A program made the position numbers and the translations under genes. Shown piece after piece: positions 42,761 through 54,047 of a DNA stretch of 64,000 bases. Location of the stretch: contig OZ004582.1 of the NCBI GenBank assembly GCA_963924555.1, positions 1,674,001-1,738,000 of the forward strand. Direction: 5' to 3'. The notes under the pieces are model-generated. The model saw only the letters and a program-made list of their open reading frames with translations. It was not told where the DNA came from and searched no databases. Position 1 is the stretch's first letter; each line of letters opens with the position of its first letter. Source of the stretch: Crambe crambe. Taxonomy: Eukaryota; Porifera; Demospongiae; Poecilosclerida; Crambeidae.

Positions 42761-43854
42761 ACATCAGTATCACTCTGACAGTTTTTTTGACTCTCAAAGG
42801 CCTGAAGCACTAGGGCAGTAACTCATAGGAGCTTAGCTAGCTAACTGAATCTCTTATAGTCAATTAGCTCGCTAACAAGAGGTTTCGAAATAGTGGTTAC
42901 AAGTGTTAGAGCACGAACAGAGCATTTCCTCAATTCCATGGTACAGATTATAATCTGGCACGTGCATCTAGCTGTATATGAGTTGGCCAGTATTGAGTAC
43001 ACACATTGTGTGGGCAAATAGGATGTGGAAAGCTGTAGTGTGCTGAAATGGCTCCGTGCCAGAATGGCTAATTAACCCCGAGACAGCGGAAATACGTATT
43101 TCTAAATAACGCACACCTACATATAAACATGCGCGTGCTGGCGGTCTTGGAGATTCTGAAACAGATGATTCTGGTGTAAATCTCACTGGTTGAACTCATG
43201 GGCTGATGGACTTCTGAAGGAATCATTTTCTTTTTTGATATTGATATTGCATTAGGATTAAGATTTCCATTCTAGCTTCCGGCTACAGCTGGCCTAGTGC
43301 GCCCACGCATGCGCATGGAAGGATGTAGTCTGTTTAGTTGGAGACCAAAGAGTTAGAGTACCTAGCCACTAAATGGATGATGTAGAAGGGCAACTGAGTA
43401 CAAATAGCCAGAAACATCTGTACCAGAACAACATCCACAACTACGGCGGAGTCAGGTCAGTATAATTAACTAGTGATTCATTTTTTTAAATTTTTATTAA
43501 GCCTGTAAATTTGCATTGCAGGTGTTCGTGTAATGTCAGGTCAGTCAGCAGAAATAGTTTGTGCTTCTTATGGATAGAAGTAATATACAGTGAATGCATT
43601 AAGTTTAGATACCATATGCATTTATAGTAGCTGGCTAGCTAGCTAGTTTCTCAGTAACTATAGTGTTTCTGTATAAGTTGATGAAACTATACAGTATAGT
43701 TTCGTTCTATTTTTACAGGTCATGATTGTAGTGTCTTAGTGCTAATAGCTAGCTAACACTCAGAATCAGTATACTGAATAATAACTTGTTATCATTCACT
43801 ACATTCCTTCCCACTTAAAATACAAAGTAATAGAAACAAAACAAAAATCAGTGT
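42761..43854. other. Stretch without a recognised gene; probable gypsy LTR at its right end
   Basis: Next to the gypsy pol, on the minus strand, AAGTGGGAAGGAATG near 43820-43806 looks like a polypurine tract followed by TGTAGTGAATG, the expected start of a 3' LTR. Its end was not found. The rest shows only TAGCTAGC words. Confidence 0.4.
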
Positions 43855-45380
43855 TCAGTTATACCAGTACATTCCTGAACGGAAATAATCTGGTGCAGTA
43901 CGTTGTCGATTCGGATATCGCTTCTCTGGCTCAACAGGAGGTTGGATCGGAACAACAGGTGAAGTCGGTTGCGACTGTTCATCCATAACCAAATCGGTAT
44001 CAGGATCTGAATTTGGATCTGGGCTCAAACTAGGAGTAGTGTTCGACCCAGGATCCTCTGTCTCAGAATCCTCTGTCTCATCAGAATGGCCAGCTGGAGC
44101 AGAATTGGAAAGTGTGTCTTGATCTCTCTCTCTGGAAACTAATTCCTTTAAGTGGTCAACATGTCTCCTCCAGCACTGTTTGTCTGAGGTTTCCACCAAG
44201 TATGATAAAGGTCCCAACCTTTCCACAATGATGGCAGGAATCCAATCAGGACCAGGTCTTAAATTCTTTGCCATTACTCTCTGTCCTATTGAAAATTGAC
44301 GCATGCGAGCATGACGATCATGATCAGCATCTGTTTCCCATCACACGGGACTCAATATCAGGTCTGAGGTCAAATCGGGTACGCACCTCTCTCTTCAAAA
44401 ATAATGAACAGGGAGAAACTCCTGTAGTAGAGTGTATGGTACTCCGATAGGTTAGCAAAAAGTTACTGAGTCTGTGTGATAGAGATAGTCCAGAACTTAA
44501 ACTGGCTTTCAATCCTTGTTTCATGAAACGTTCAGCAAGACCATTTGTTGAGGGATGATATGGGGCACTTCTGGTATGTTTCACACCATTTAACTTCATA
44601 AAAATTGCAAACTCTTCTGAGGTAAATTGAGGACCGTTGTCGGACACTAGTTCCGGTGTCGGACACTAGTTGTTCTGGTAGACCATACATGGCAAATACG
44701 TGACGTAAGATTTCAATTGTTTTATTTACTGTATTAGAGTAAGCATCAACAGCTACTAGAAACATTGCTCCCTGAAAAGGTCCAGCGAAATCAATGTGTA
44801 CTCGCTGAAAAGGTCTTGTTGGCCACACCCAGGGATGCAAAGGTGCTACCGGTGGAGAATTCTTCACTGCTTGGCAATCTTCACAACTCTTCCACCTTCC
44901 ACCAACAACTCTTTGGTGATGTACTTATGTACCTTACTGAGGGATGTCATCTGTCTGTGTAGAATTTGCTAACTGCTTCCCTGTGATAGGTAAATGTTGA
45001 AACATGATGACTCCGGGTCATAACCAATTGAACCCACACGTTGTAATGGTAATCTAGAAAGACCATCAGCATTGACATGGTCACCTGTATAAGCAGATAA
45101 TTTTACAGCCCAACGTTGAAGGCGAGCAGCCGCCATGGTTGGAATACCCTTTTTTGGTCCGAGAATAGTGGTAAGAGGCTTATGATCGGTGATCAAAGTA
45201 AATTTTCGGCCGTATAAATCAAGGAGAGTGTTTCCTTCTCAATTTGGGAGTAATTGCGTTCACTTGGCAGCAGAGTTCTCGAAGCAAATGCGATCGGTTG
45301 CTCAACTCCATCTTTCATGTGCGATATCACAGCTCCCACACCATACGTAAACGAGTTTTGGTAAGGGGTAGAGTTCACTG
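43855..45380 (-). pseudogene. Ty3/gypsy pol fragment: RNase H, integrase and C-terminal tail
   Basis: Minus-strand blocks in order. RNase [18 protein letters not shown], then [20 protein letters not shown] (45378-45193) and ITDHKPLTTILGPKKG (45196). Integrase: RVHIDFAGPF with the first catalytic Asp (about 44800), MSDNGPQFTSEEF with the second (44647), and HPSTNGLAERF with the Glu (44560). The C-terminal tail is VMAKNLRPGPDWIPAIIVER to RRHVDHLKEL, and the protein ends MYWYN-stop at 43855. A 17-base direct duplication at 44635-44668 duplicates VSDTG and shifts the frame within the integrase. Further shifts lie near 44310 and 45195. The RT and everything upstream are missing, replaced at about 45400 by unrelated sequence. 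All three integrase acids are present. Confidence 0.85.
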
Positions 45381-45994
45381 GAATTTTTTTGGTTTGGGCT
45401 CATAATTTTCTACACTAACCCTTTGCATGGTTGGATTCCCCCTTCATGTAACTTTTTCATGGCTGACTAGCTGGCTTTAGCTAAGCGTCTACTCACAACA
45501 CTGTCGGTCTTATTATCAGTATCAACTAGGGGAACGTGTTCAAGTATAGAATTAAGACTCCTAGCTGTGCTCCAGACTGAGTACATGCATATGCTCCAGC
45601 TCTGCTTGCAACTTTACCGTCCTCCCTCCAAGAAAATATAATATATATAATACATAGCTACAGGCACTCTAGAGCTTTATTCTTCTGATAGTGTTTACTC
45701 ATAGAGCCAAAAATTATATGTTGCTGCAGCAGTTAGTGAGCTTTTTCAACATCAAAGCTTGAATATTTCATATAATTTCTAAGCTTATGATATGGCTATG
45801 ATAGACTGCAAGACAGCCTGGCTGCATGTGTTGACCAATGCATGCCCACCCCAATCTAGCACCTTGTCCTATAGGGTTGGCATTAGTGAAAGTGGGCTGG
45901 CTGTGAACTTGTACTTTGCCAAGACAGTGGTTTTATTATAGTGTCTGTTGACAACCATAATGAAACTGCATGGATAATCTGCTGGTTGGGGATA
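45381..45994. other. Stretch without a recognised gene
   Basis: 45450-45490 (CATGGCTGACTAGCTGGCTTTAG) resembles an internal piece of the ATATGTGACCGG MITE. Nothing else is seen. Confidence 0.35.
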
Positions 45995-46782
45995 TAAAAA
46001 AAAAATTTGGGGGGGGGGGGGGGGGGGGGGCAAAAAACTGTAGTATTAGAGCATTAAGACGACTTTGGCCAATTTTACTTCTGAAATCAGATTTAACATA
46101 CTTCAAAGCAGAATTGTTGAAGTGTTTCACTGATGTTTTGAGGAAGAATTGAGGAGCAGCTCTTCCATTGTTGAGTCCACAACTTGAATTCTTGATTAAA
46201 ACTTTCTGGTGCTGGTAAATCTTGCTTAAAATGTTCATATAATTGCTTAACTCTCTCTTCATTGACACTATTGATAGTAATAGGCAAAAGCTGAAGACCT
46301 TCAATAGCTCGTTTGTTGTGTTCAGTGAATCTTGATGAGAGTTCTGACAATAAATGATCAAGAAATGGAAGAAAAACTGTGCATCTCCAATATACTTGAG
46401 GAGTGTCTGCTTCAACATTAGAACGAAAGGTCTGTCGACCACATCTAGGAATTGACAGCTCATTTTTATCATGAAGAGAAATTGTCTTGGATATAGATTT
46501 ATACACCGTCTCAAATTCCTTCTCTACATTCTCTCGAATCTTCTTCAGCACATCCTTGACTACTTCCACTTCTTTGTATGCTGTCAATACATCTTGTGAA
46601 GATCCCTGTAGGAGACAGCTTAAAGCCTTGGTGTAACCAGAAAAGTAAAGATTGGTATGAAATGATGCTATAAATTCATCTGAGGCTATTGATCGAAGCA
46701 GTCCACTTGCTTCAGTAATACTTTTTTGATAATGATTGGAACTGAGATCGAGAATTGGTTCCGCTGAGCTAGCTACAAGCAC
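45995..46782 (-). pseudogene. hAT transposase C-terminal fragment
   Basis: A 229-codon frame (46782-46093) covers a central part of a DUF4371/P52rIPK-like hAT protein. It contains GRQTFRSNVEADTPQVYWRC, then LPFLDHLLSELSSRFTEH, conserved in this family, and ends FCFEVC-stop. A one-base shift continues it as ALKYVKSDFRSKIGQSRLNA and LILQFFAPP, matching the C-terminal dimerisation end (RSK.G..RLNAL). A G-run of about 20 at 46010-46030 then truncates it. Upstream of MLVASSAEPILDLSS no transposase sequence is seen. A segment between SCSSILPQ and ETLQQF that would hold more of the dimerisation domain is missing. Confidence 0.75.
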
Positions 46783-47039
46783 ATTTTGTGTCGAACGAGT
46801 CTCTCAAAGGTAATATCTATGACACTGACTAGCAGTATAATTGTATCTGTGCTGGCTCTACGAAAGTATGCAGTCGAAGGTAGAAAAATGTTATTCATGT
46901 TTTAGTCAGTTTACTTCTGTCATGACTGATGCTTTTACAATTTTCTGCCTTTCGTGAGATTTTTCTACCCTGCTGCGCCAAGAAAAGGAGGTAAAGGGTC
47001 GGCTACGTCAGACTATATACCGCGTGCGCCGAGAACACG
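46783..47039. other. Short gap between the hAT fragment and HECT relic 2
   Basis: No gene. A CG-rich patch (46995-47050) includes GCATGCGC. Confidence 0.4.
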
Positions 47040-48620
47040 CATGCGCAAGGACGATTTTCTTATTATAGCCAGAATTAGAGCAAGAAACACAATTTGGGAA
47101 TATAGCATGTTGAGAGCAAGTGTAAAATCATCTCTTGAAGCAAATTCTGGCAGACACAAGGTCTGCAAACAAGTCTATGCATAAATTCCATTTGATTCAC
47201 TGTTCAATGTCACAGTGATGGTAGGCTTGGTCAAACCAATAGGTGGGATTGATCCTGCACCAGTGCAAAACTGTAGAAATTTTGATCGACCTATAAAGTA
47301 AAACAGTACACAGATAACTTGATTGACGAGAGTTCTGGAAAGTACTCATACCTTTTTCATCCAATTGCTCCACATACTCCCTGAACAAGACACATTCGTG
47401 GCAGGTCTAATAATCGACAGTAGCTCTTCTGTGCTGAGAACAGAGTTGCCATACACGAAGAGACTTTCCAGCTCCTCTGCAAATGCTCTGACAACACTCC
47501 AAAAATCCAGAGCCTTAAGGCCTTCAACCAAATTCTCCACAGCCATCCGCCTTTTAGTGATAAGCTAATGCAGGAATATATCCTGGATCTTGTGGCCAAC
47601 TAGAAAGGCAAACAATGAAGCAAAAAAGTATTAGTAGCTATAGCAAAAGTGTGCACATTGCTGTTTTTCTAGCATAATCACTCCACCAAAAATTATTTTT
47701 GGGGTATTCATAGTATGCACGTATACATCCTTACACCGCATGTGCAAACTTACTGTTGGCAGTACTCTGCAGCCACATTTTTCTATCACTGCAGAACACA
47801 TCTCCTCCTGGCATGACTATAGTAGTTCATCTGCTTCTGCCTCTAGAAGCTATGATAAAAACAGCAGTAAGCCAGCGACTGCTGCAGGCAAGTTTCTAAA
47901 TTTCAGAAGATAAAATTAGAGAAAGCTTTCCCCAAAATGGACAATTAATATCCATGAATGCATGCTGGCACACAAAAAGAATCAAATTACCTTATCCACT
48001 GCTGATTTTGAACAGCAAGGAAGATCAGAGATTGAAAGGTTTTCTCTATGCTTCCAGTACACATATACCTGTATAGGCTAGGCGGGTCCCTCCTGCATCA
48101 CACTGTGTACTATGATAACTCCAAGCATCTTGAAATGGCCACATACTACGGCTTGGTTATTACAAGCTGGGAGAAGGGCATTAGGACCTCCCTCAAACAA
48201 ACCAAGGGTTGAATTGGTTTTTTAACTCATTTAAGAGTGTGGTGAAGAAGCTTCTTCTTACTCCTCCCACGTCCATAGCTCTCTGGTTCATATCGAACCA
48301 CCAACGGCACAGATACATCAAAAGACGAAAAATCCTTGTATACATAATAATCAGAATGTTCTAGAATTAAAGGTTCAAAGGTCACAATTACTACAGCTAC
48401 TCTCCCAACACCTATATCAGAGGTTTCACAATTACCTACAAAATTTGAGGTGTCTTATGTAAGGCTAACCTGCCAACCGTTTCATATCATTCTGCTGAAG
48501 TGCTAGAACATTGTGAGTGCAATGAAGAGATTGCCATTTTGCCTCAGAGCTCGCCAAATAAGGCAGAAAAATTCTCTCAACGGACCTCCAGCATCCACAG
48601 CAGGTTAGCCTACAAATGTT
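47040..48620 (-). pseudogene. HECT-type E3 ubiquitin ligase relic 2 (stop codon next to the active site)
   Basis: Minus-strand exons with GT/AG borders. (a) about 48610-48480: PAVDAGGPLREFF and WRALRQNGNLF, then LALQQNDMKRLA in another frame. (b) about 48210-47990: CGHFKMLGVIIVHSVMQEGP, ending ISDLPCCSKSAVDK. (c) 47849-47754: LLEAEADELL, stop, SCQEEMCSAVIEKCG. (d) 47599-47352: LITKRRMAVENLVEGLKALD, ending DEK before a GTATGAG donor. (e) from 47290: KFLQFCTGAGSIPPIGLTKP, TITVTLN, then A-stop-TCLQTLCLPEF. The catalytic Cys codon (47169-47171, TGT) is intact, but TAG at 47175-47177 lies two codons before it. At least three stops and one shift make this a pseudogene. It is the same family as relic 1 but a different copy with different defects. 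Confidence 0.8.
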
Positions 48621-50290
48621 ACATTAAGTCTAGTGCATTCTTCGAAGGTAGGGCGAGATAGTGCACGTTTAGTGTCTGCCAACACATGTCGTCTCCTTAT
48701 GACCACTTTCTGCTGCTCTTCTGGTAGCAACCCGATGATATCATTAATTTTAGTATATAGTCACCCATACACAATTTAAACTATAGCTAAAAATTAATGC
48801 TTATGTTTCCTTTAAGCTTTCTTCTATTGCTCGCTGAACCATTTCATTTTCATGGTATTTAGATGAGTCAGAGTCACTTATAAAATCCTAAAAAATTGTG
48901 GAATACTATAAAATTTGATAAGGCCCCTCCAAGAAAGGGAATACCAAAATTTTCATGGGCCACATTTATGTGTGAACCAATAAATTCCCATTATTATTTC
49001 CAAACCACAAAAATATTACCCAACGGAAATTTCCCTCCATAATTATGGCCATACGGTAAACTTTCTATTAATTTCGAGAGACAAATTTCACTTTCGAATA
49101 CCTTCAGAGAGGACAGGATATAATGGCCATGCAGTTCCCAACGTATCACACTGTATAATTGTACACCATACACTATCAAGATCGTTGGCCTGTACATATC
49201 TGCATGATACCCATAACTGTTTCCAGATTCCGAATTAGCATGAAGGCACAAGGACTAGAAGTTGGCAAAAGAGGTGTAACCTCTGAAGGCGTAATAGGTC
49301 GAGATGTCATCACATATGGAGAAGACTGTGTAACTGCACATATAACGGGTGAACAGTCTCTCATATCAGCACCTTAAATAATTTTGAACCTTGTATCTAT
49401 AATAATGCCATTACCTTATTTACACATTTAGTCAGACAAACATAAATGCTACTTCGGCCATAGAGATCTTTAATTCCACTTCCATTAAATACTGGATGCC
49501 CATCAGGCTTTCTCACGCAACCTTGACAAATTCAAAGTCCTCTGGACCAACATCCCATAAACTGTTTTTTCTTGGACCAAATTTGAAATTGATTCTCGTA
49601 AGTCCTCTTCAGAGATGGAAGGAACAAAACTAATAGACCCATGAAATACTTTGTTATATTCATGGAGAATTGCAATTTACGCTGGATTTCCAGTATTAAC
49701 ACAGGATGACCTCTTTCTCTTGCGATTATGACGTGAATGACATCCAGTGGCACCAACAGGATCACTTCTCAACTGGTTAACTAGCCGAGAGACTCTATCA
49801 ATAAGGTTTTCATGTGTAGTTGGAGGTGTGTGAATTTCACCAGAAGTTGATGGTTGGTGGCCAAACACAGATATTATTTTACAATCAATACTAGTATCTA
49901 CACAAAAGATAATACACTATTGGCATTCGTAGTACATGGACTGACAGTTCGTCAGATCACCCTCAAAAAGTTATAATTGGCCCTGGAATTAAAACTTACA
50001 TTTAATGGCCTTTTTGCAGAGACTTTTCAGTATTACTCGATCTCCAAGCCGAGCATTAGAGATATAAGGATACAGTGTTATAGTCAAACGTTAAAACTAG
50101 GTTCCCTGTTTAATTTTCTAGTTATGATACTTATGACTGTGAATCAGATAATCATTAAAATGTGCTCTATTTAAAACCTTACACACTTTTCCTTAATATA
50201 TTCTAGTTCAGCATTTCTAAGCACCTTATCCAGCTGTTCTTTCTCAGAATTTGAAAGGCTTGAGCTGCCATGATACTATAAAAAGACCTA
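48621..50290 (-). other. Upstream exon-like frames of the HECT relic 2 gene
   Basis: Minus-strand stretches HGSSSLSNSEKEQLDKVLRN (about 50275-50215), FGHQPSTSGEIHTPPTTHEN, NRKRKRSSCVNTGNPA (49868-49677), NKVFHGSISFVPSISEEDLR and KKTVYGMLVQ (about 49665-49550, in other frames) look like a disordered N-terminal region followed by a structured part. They lie in the right place and direction to be the upstream half of HECT relic 2. I recognise no defined domain, and another frame at 49364-49176 (RDCSPVICAVTQSSPYVMTS) may be one more exon. Confidence 0.35.
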
Positions 50291-50542
50291 GTGCCTAGCT
50301 AGCTCCACGTGGTACTGAACTGACCTTTGAACTCGACTATTCATTATTAGCTATACAGCCTGTACGAGAGTTGCATGCCCTCTCCCTGGGTCGATTCGTC
50401 CTTGATCGATCATATCCCTAGCGCGCGTGGCTAGTGTGTGCATGTGACACACCGAAATGCTGGAGGTTACTAAAAATAAATTGCGGTTTGGCGTCACGTT
50501 TCATCACTAAGATAAAAATGGATAACTGAAAGATTAACGAGC

Positions 50543-51265
50543 CTACTTCCACTGTTGAGGTGGCACTGGTTGATGTAATTGTAAGATCATGAAATGTGTC
50601 ATATATACATGTAGTTGCTTACCTTCTGGGTGCACAGCTGGAGGTGGCACTGGATATAAGAGTAATGAAATAATTATGTTATTTATATATAGTTGCTTAC
50701 CTTCTGGGAGGGGATGTGCAGCTGGAGGTGGCACTGGTTGATGTAATTGTAAGATCATGAAATCTGTTATATATACATGTAGTTGCTTACCTTCTGGGAG
50801 GGGGTGTGCAGCTGGAGGTGGCACTGGATGATGTAATTGTAAGATCATGAAATCTGTTATATATAGATGTAGTTGCTTACCTTCTGGGTGCACAGCTGGA
50901 GGTGGCACTGGATATAAGAGTAATGAAATTGTTATCTATGTATAGTTGCCTACCTTCTGGGAGGGGGCGCGCAGCTGGAGGTGGCACTGGATGACGTAAT
51001 TGTATGAGTAATGAAATTGTTATCTATCTTTAGTTGCTTACCTTCTAGGAGGGGGTGCGCAACTGGAGGTGGCACTAGATGATGTAATTGTAAGAGTTAT
51101 GTATCTACAGTTGCTTACCTTCTGGGAGGGGGTGAGGTGCAGGAAAGGGGGGGGGGAGGTTGGAGAGGTGGCACGTTGGGGTGGGGGGGGGGGGGGGAGA
51201 GGTGGTGGTAGGAGAGGGTGGGATTGGAGAGGTTGGTGCTGCATGAAAAAGGATATGATATACAT
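50543..51265 (-). CDS. Tandem array of proline-rich mini-exons ending in a stop exon
   Basis: Six internal units, at 51042-51074, 50954-50986, 50881-50907, 50791-50823, 50701-50733 and 50623-50649, are 27 or 33 nt long. Each follows an AG (CATCATCCAG-like) and precedes GTAAGC (GTAGGC once). All lengths are multiples of three, and each unit splits a codon at the same phase, so they join in one frame as V-PPPAVHPE or V-PPPAAHPLPE repeats. The last unit (50565-50543) reads V-PPQQWK and then TAG. The first, longer block (51265-51119) is Pro-rich (PPPPFPAPHPLPE) and joins in frame. Introns would be 44-57 nt. Between 50543 and 50907 the introns are themselves in frame and open, so an unspliced 30-residue repeat (GKQLHVYITDFMILQLHQPV spacer) is the rival reading. 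The function is unknown. A plus-strand reading is discussed under findings. Confidence 0.5.
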
Positions 51266-53180
51266 AGGTCAGGCATAATAATTATGGAGGAGAGTTGTTA
51301 TTTTTGAGTATTTGCATGCATGAGGAGCCAGGGGGCAACTTGTTTGTTAGTGAAGCTATTTATGTAATTTAAAAGAATTAGTTGAATTGTATATTACTGT
51401 TAAGTTTTAGAGGGATTGCACACAGTGGAGATGCATGAGGTTACATTTTTATGGAGCAGATAAATGGTGTGTGTTGTTGTGGTGAAGGTCAGTTTTGAAT
51501 TCTCAGGTGGTGTGCAGTAATTATGTTGCACTAGCTGATAGAGATTTTTGGGAAAGTCCATCCATAGCTACAGGTGGTATAGATCAGACACTCACAACAG
51601 AGATATGTATAGCTAGATGTACAGGAAGGTAGCTGGATGCTGTGTTGTTTGCTAGAAGGTTATGATTATGAACAGAGGCTTATTAGGGTGTAGTTGTTTA
51701 CGATTATTAGAAGGTACGCTATAGTTTTCCTGCATAAGGAGGTAGGGGATATGTGCAGTATTGGTTTGCTAGTGAAATGGTATTGGTGACATAAGAGCTG
51801 TTGGTACCTAGTGATGTAGCGCATCGATGTAAGTGCGTAACTCACAGGATGTTGTGACCTCTTGTAGTGCACTACATTGGAGAGTACAGATAGAAAGCAC
51901 TTATTTGAGCTTGTCCAAAGTACAAATTCTGCCTTGATTCATAAAGAAAAGTGATGATTGTAATTAATTTTTAAGGGATTAAGCACAGCTACAGATACAT
52001 GTTGTGAGAAAGAGTAGTGCTTAGGGATTGTTTTTGAATTTGTGGAGAGAAGCATGGATAACGATTATTGCAGCTAGGTGACTGATCTGATTTGATTGTG
52101 TTCAGTTTGTTTGATTTTTTGTTACTTATGTCATAATGATACATAAAGGTAGTTTTGGTGTAATTCTGATTTATACTAGGCCGGTGGATGGTTCGCTATA
52201 TGTTTCCTTTTGTATGAAAAGTGAATAATGATGTATTGAAGAGATGGTAGCTAGAATGTGACTTGGGACATGCTCGATGTGAGCTGTAGCCTAAACCTTG
52301 CTGTTGGGCTTGATTTGGATTAATTAAACTTCAAAGTCAATGAAGGGAATAAATACAATCTTGTTTGCTGAAGTGGGTATATTTACCACATGCTAAAGCT
52401 GGTTCGATTGTATGGTGTCTGTTTATAGTAGCTATGTGGATTATGTGAGGAGGGTATGGTAGATATGTTTATTAAGATGACCAGGGGTATTTATTCAAAG
52501 GACATAGATAATTAAGTGTAAGTTGTGTGGTTCCTTAGTGTTAGACATGAAATGATACGATTTAGGTAGTTTTTATTGGTTTGGGAATTTGTATTAATGA
52601 AGGTGTATTTGTATCTGTGAGATATATTGCTGGTATCTTGGAAGATGAAGTGTGTGAATATATTGGTGTTAGCATTTGAATGTGATGAGGATTGGTGAGT
52701 GTGTGTGATATTTCACTTGTGGTTATGATTGTAGATGTGTAGCATTGTGTTTTTAGTGTTGTGGTTTGGGTTGGCTGTTGAATTCTCAGGTGGTGTGCAG
52801 TAATTGTGTTCTACTGGTACAGATTTTTGGGAAAGGAAATCCTTCTCAGACAGTTGATATACAGGTGGTATAGGTCAGGCTGTGTTGTTTGATGCTTATT
52901 GTTAGAAGGCACATTGTTATGAACAGAGGCTTAGCTATTAGGGTGTAGATAGTGCTATTTTGCAATATTGGTTTGCTAGTGAAATGGTATTGAATGGTAT
53001 TAGTGACATGGAAGCACTTATTGTTAAGTTTTGAAGGGTATGGTATGAAATAGATGGTGTGGTTTCTTTTATATTTTAAGGGAGGAGCAGAATGTGTCAT
53101 TATGATTATTATGCGCAATCGTAATATATCGTTGGTGCAGAGCTGATTTGTTTTAATGTCATCTTTTTGGTGTACAGGTG
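51266..53180. repeat. G/T-rich stretch with an internal 300-bp duplication
   Basis: No gene. 51500-51800 and 52780-53010 share, in order, TTCTCAGGTGGTGTGCAGTA, AGATTTTTGGGAAAG, ACAGGTGGTATAG, GAACAGAGGCTTA and ATTGGTTTGCTAGTGAAATG. The plus strand is rich in T and G over the whole stretch. Confidence 0.6.
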
Positions 53181-54047
53181 ATTCGAATTGATGTGGTTCA
53201 AGCTACTCCTGAGGACTAAATTAACAAACTATGCTAACTTATTGTTATGGTCTAATTTTTACTTTTAGTAATTTTATTGATTTAACTGTTTGATTTGATA
53301 ATATTATAGTGAAGTGAATAAATAGCTGGCCCTACTATTTTAGTGTGCATTATTTAGGAAAGTGAAAGTGTGTAAGCACAAAAGTTCTGTTACCAAGTGC
53401 ATTATCAGATCAAAAGGATGTCTTTAACATTTTACCTATAATGCACTGTCATAGATGAATCAGAGAGTGCTAGCGCACTCTCTATGTAATATACATTTAG
53501 GAAGATAGTCATAATAGGTGCAGAATTAACTACATAGAGAGCCAGGAAGTTAGGTATAACTTTTCATCCATTATAATTTTAAGTGGGAGGACTCATCAGC
53601 TGGCCCCACTATTTTAGTGTGCATTATTTAGGATGTGGGTAGTTACTATATTATAACCTCTGTTGCCAAGTGCATTATCAAATTAGATGGACCTCTTAAT
53701 AACTGTCCCACTTTTGGGTAGCTATGTAGGGAACGATGGAGACAATGACCTTGTTTTAATCTTGGATCATTTTGTTTCGCTCTATTAGAGCTCATCAGCA
53801 TGGTTTACCCTGATATAGGGAACCATGGACAAAATGACCCAGATTATAATCTTGGATGGTTTTGTTTTGTAACATTGTTGATTAACATTGTAACAGTTGA
53901 TGATTAACTAACATGTGATAGTGGCAAATTCACTCCTTTTTTTTTTTTTTTTAAGCTTTCTTTTGTCATGAGCTCAGGTGCATAGCACCTGGCATGTATG
54001 TCATAATATGACATAATCAGGTACATATGATACCTGACATCACATGC
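53181..54047. repeat. Duplicated blocks ACTATTTTAGTGTGCATTAT and others
   Basis: ACTATTTTAGTGTGCATTAT to AAGTGCATTATCA occurs at 53330-53410 and again at 53605-53690. GGGAAC.ATGGA..AAATGACC with AATCTTGGAT occurs at 53731 and 53822. Around 53970-54095, AGCTCAGGT.CATA..ACCTGGCA occurs twice with nearby inverted words (TCAGGTAC/GTACCTGA). No coding frame is seen. This may include the 3' end of the neighbouring Helitron, but no CTRR-type end was pinned down. Confidence 0.55.

Noticed and set aside
50543..51140. Regularly spaced short repeats that could suggest a CRISPR array
   Set aside because: The genome is eukaryotic, the spacers are near-identical to one another rather than unique, and no cas genes exist.
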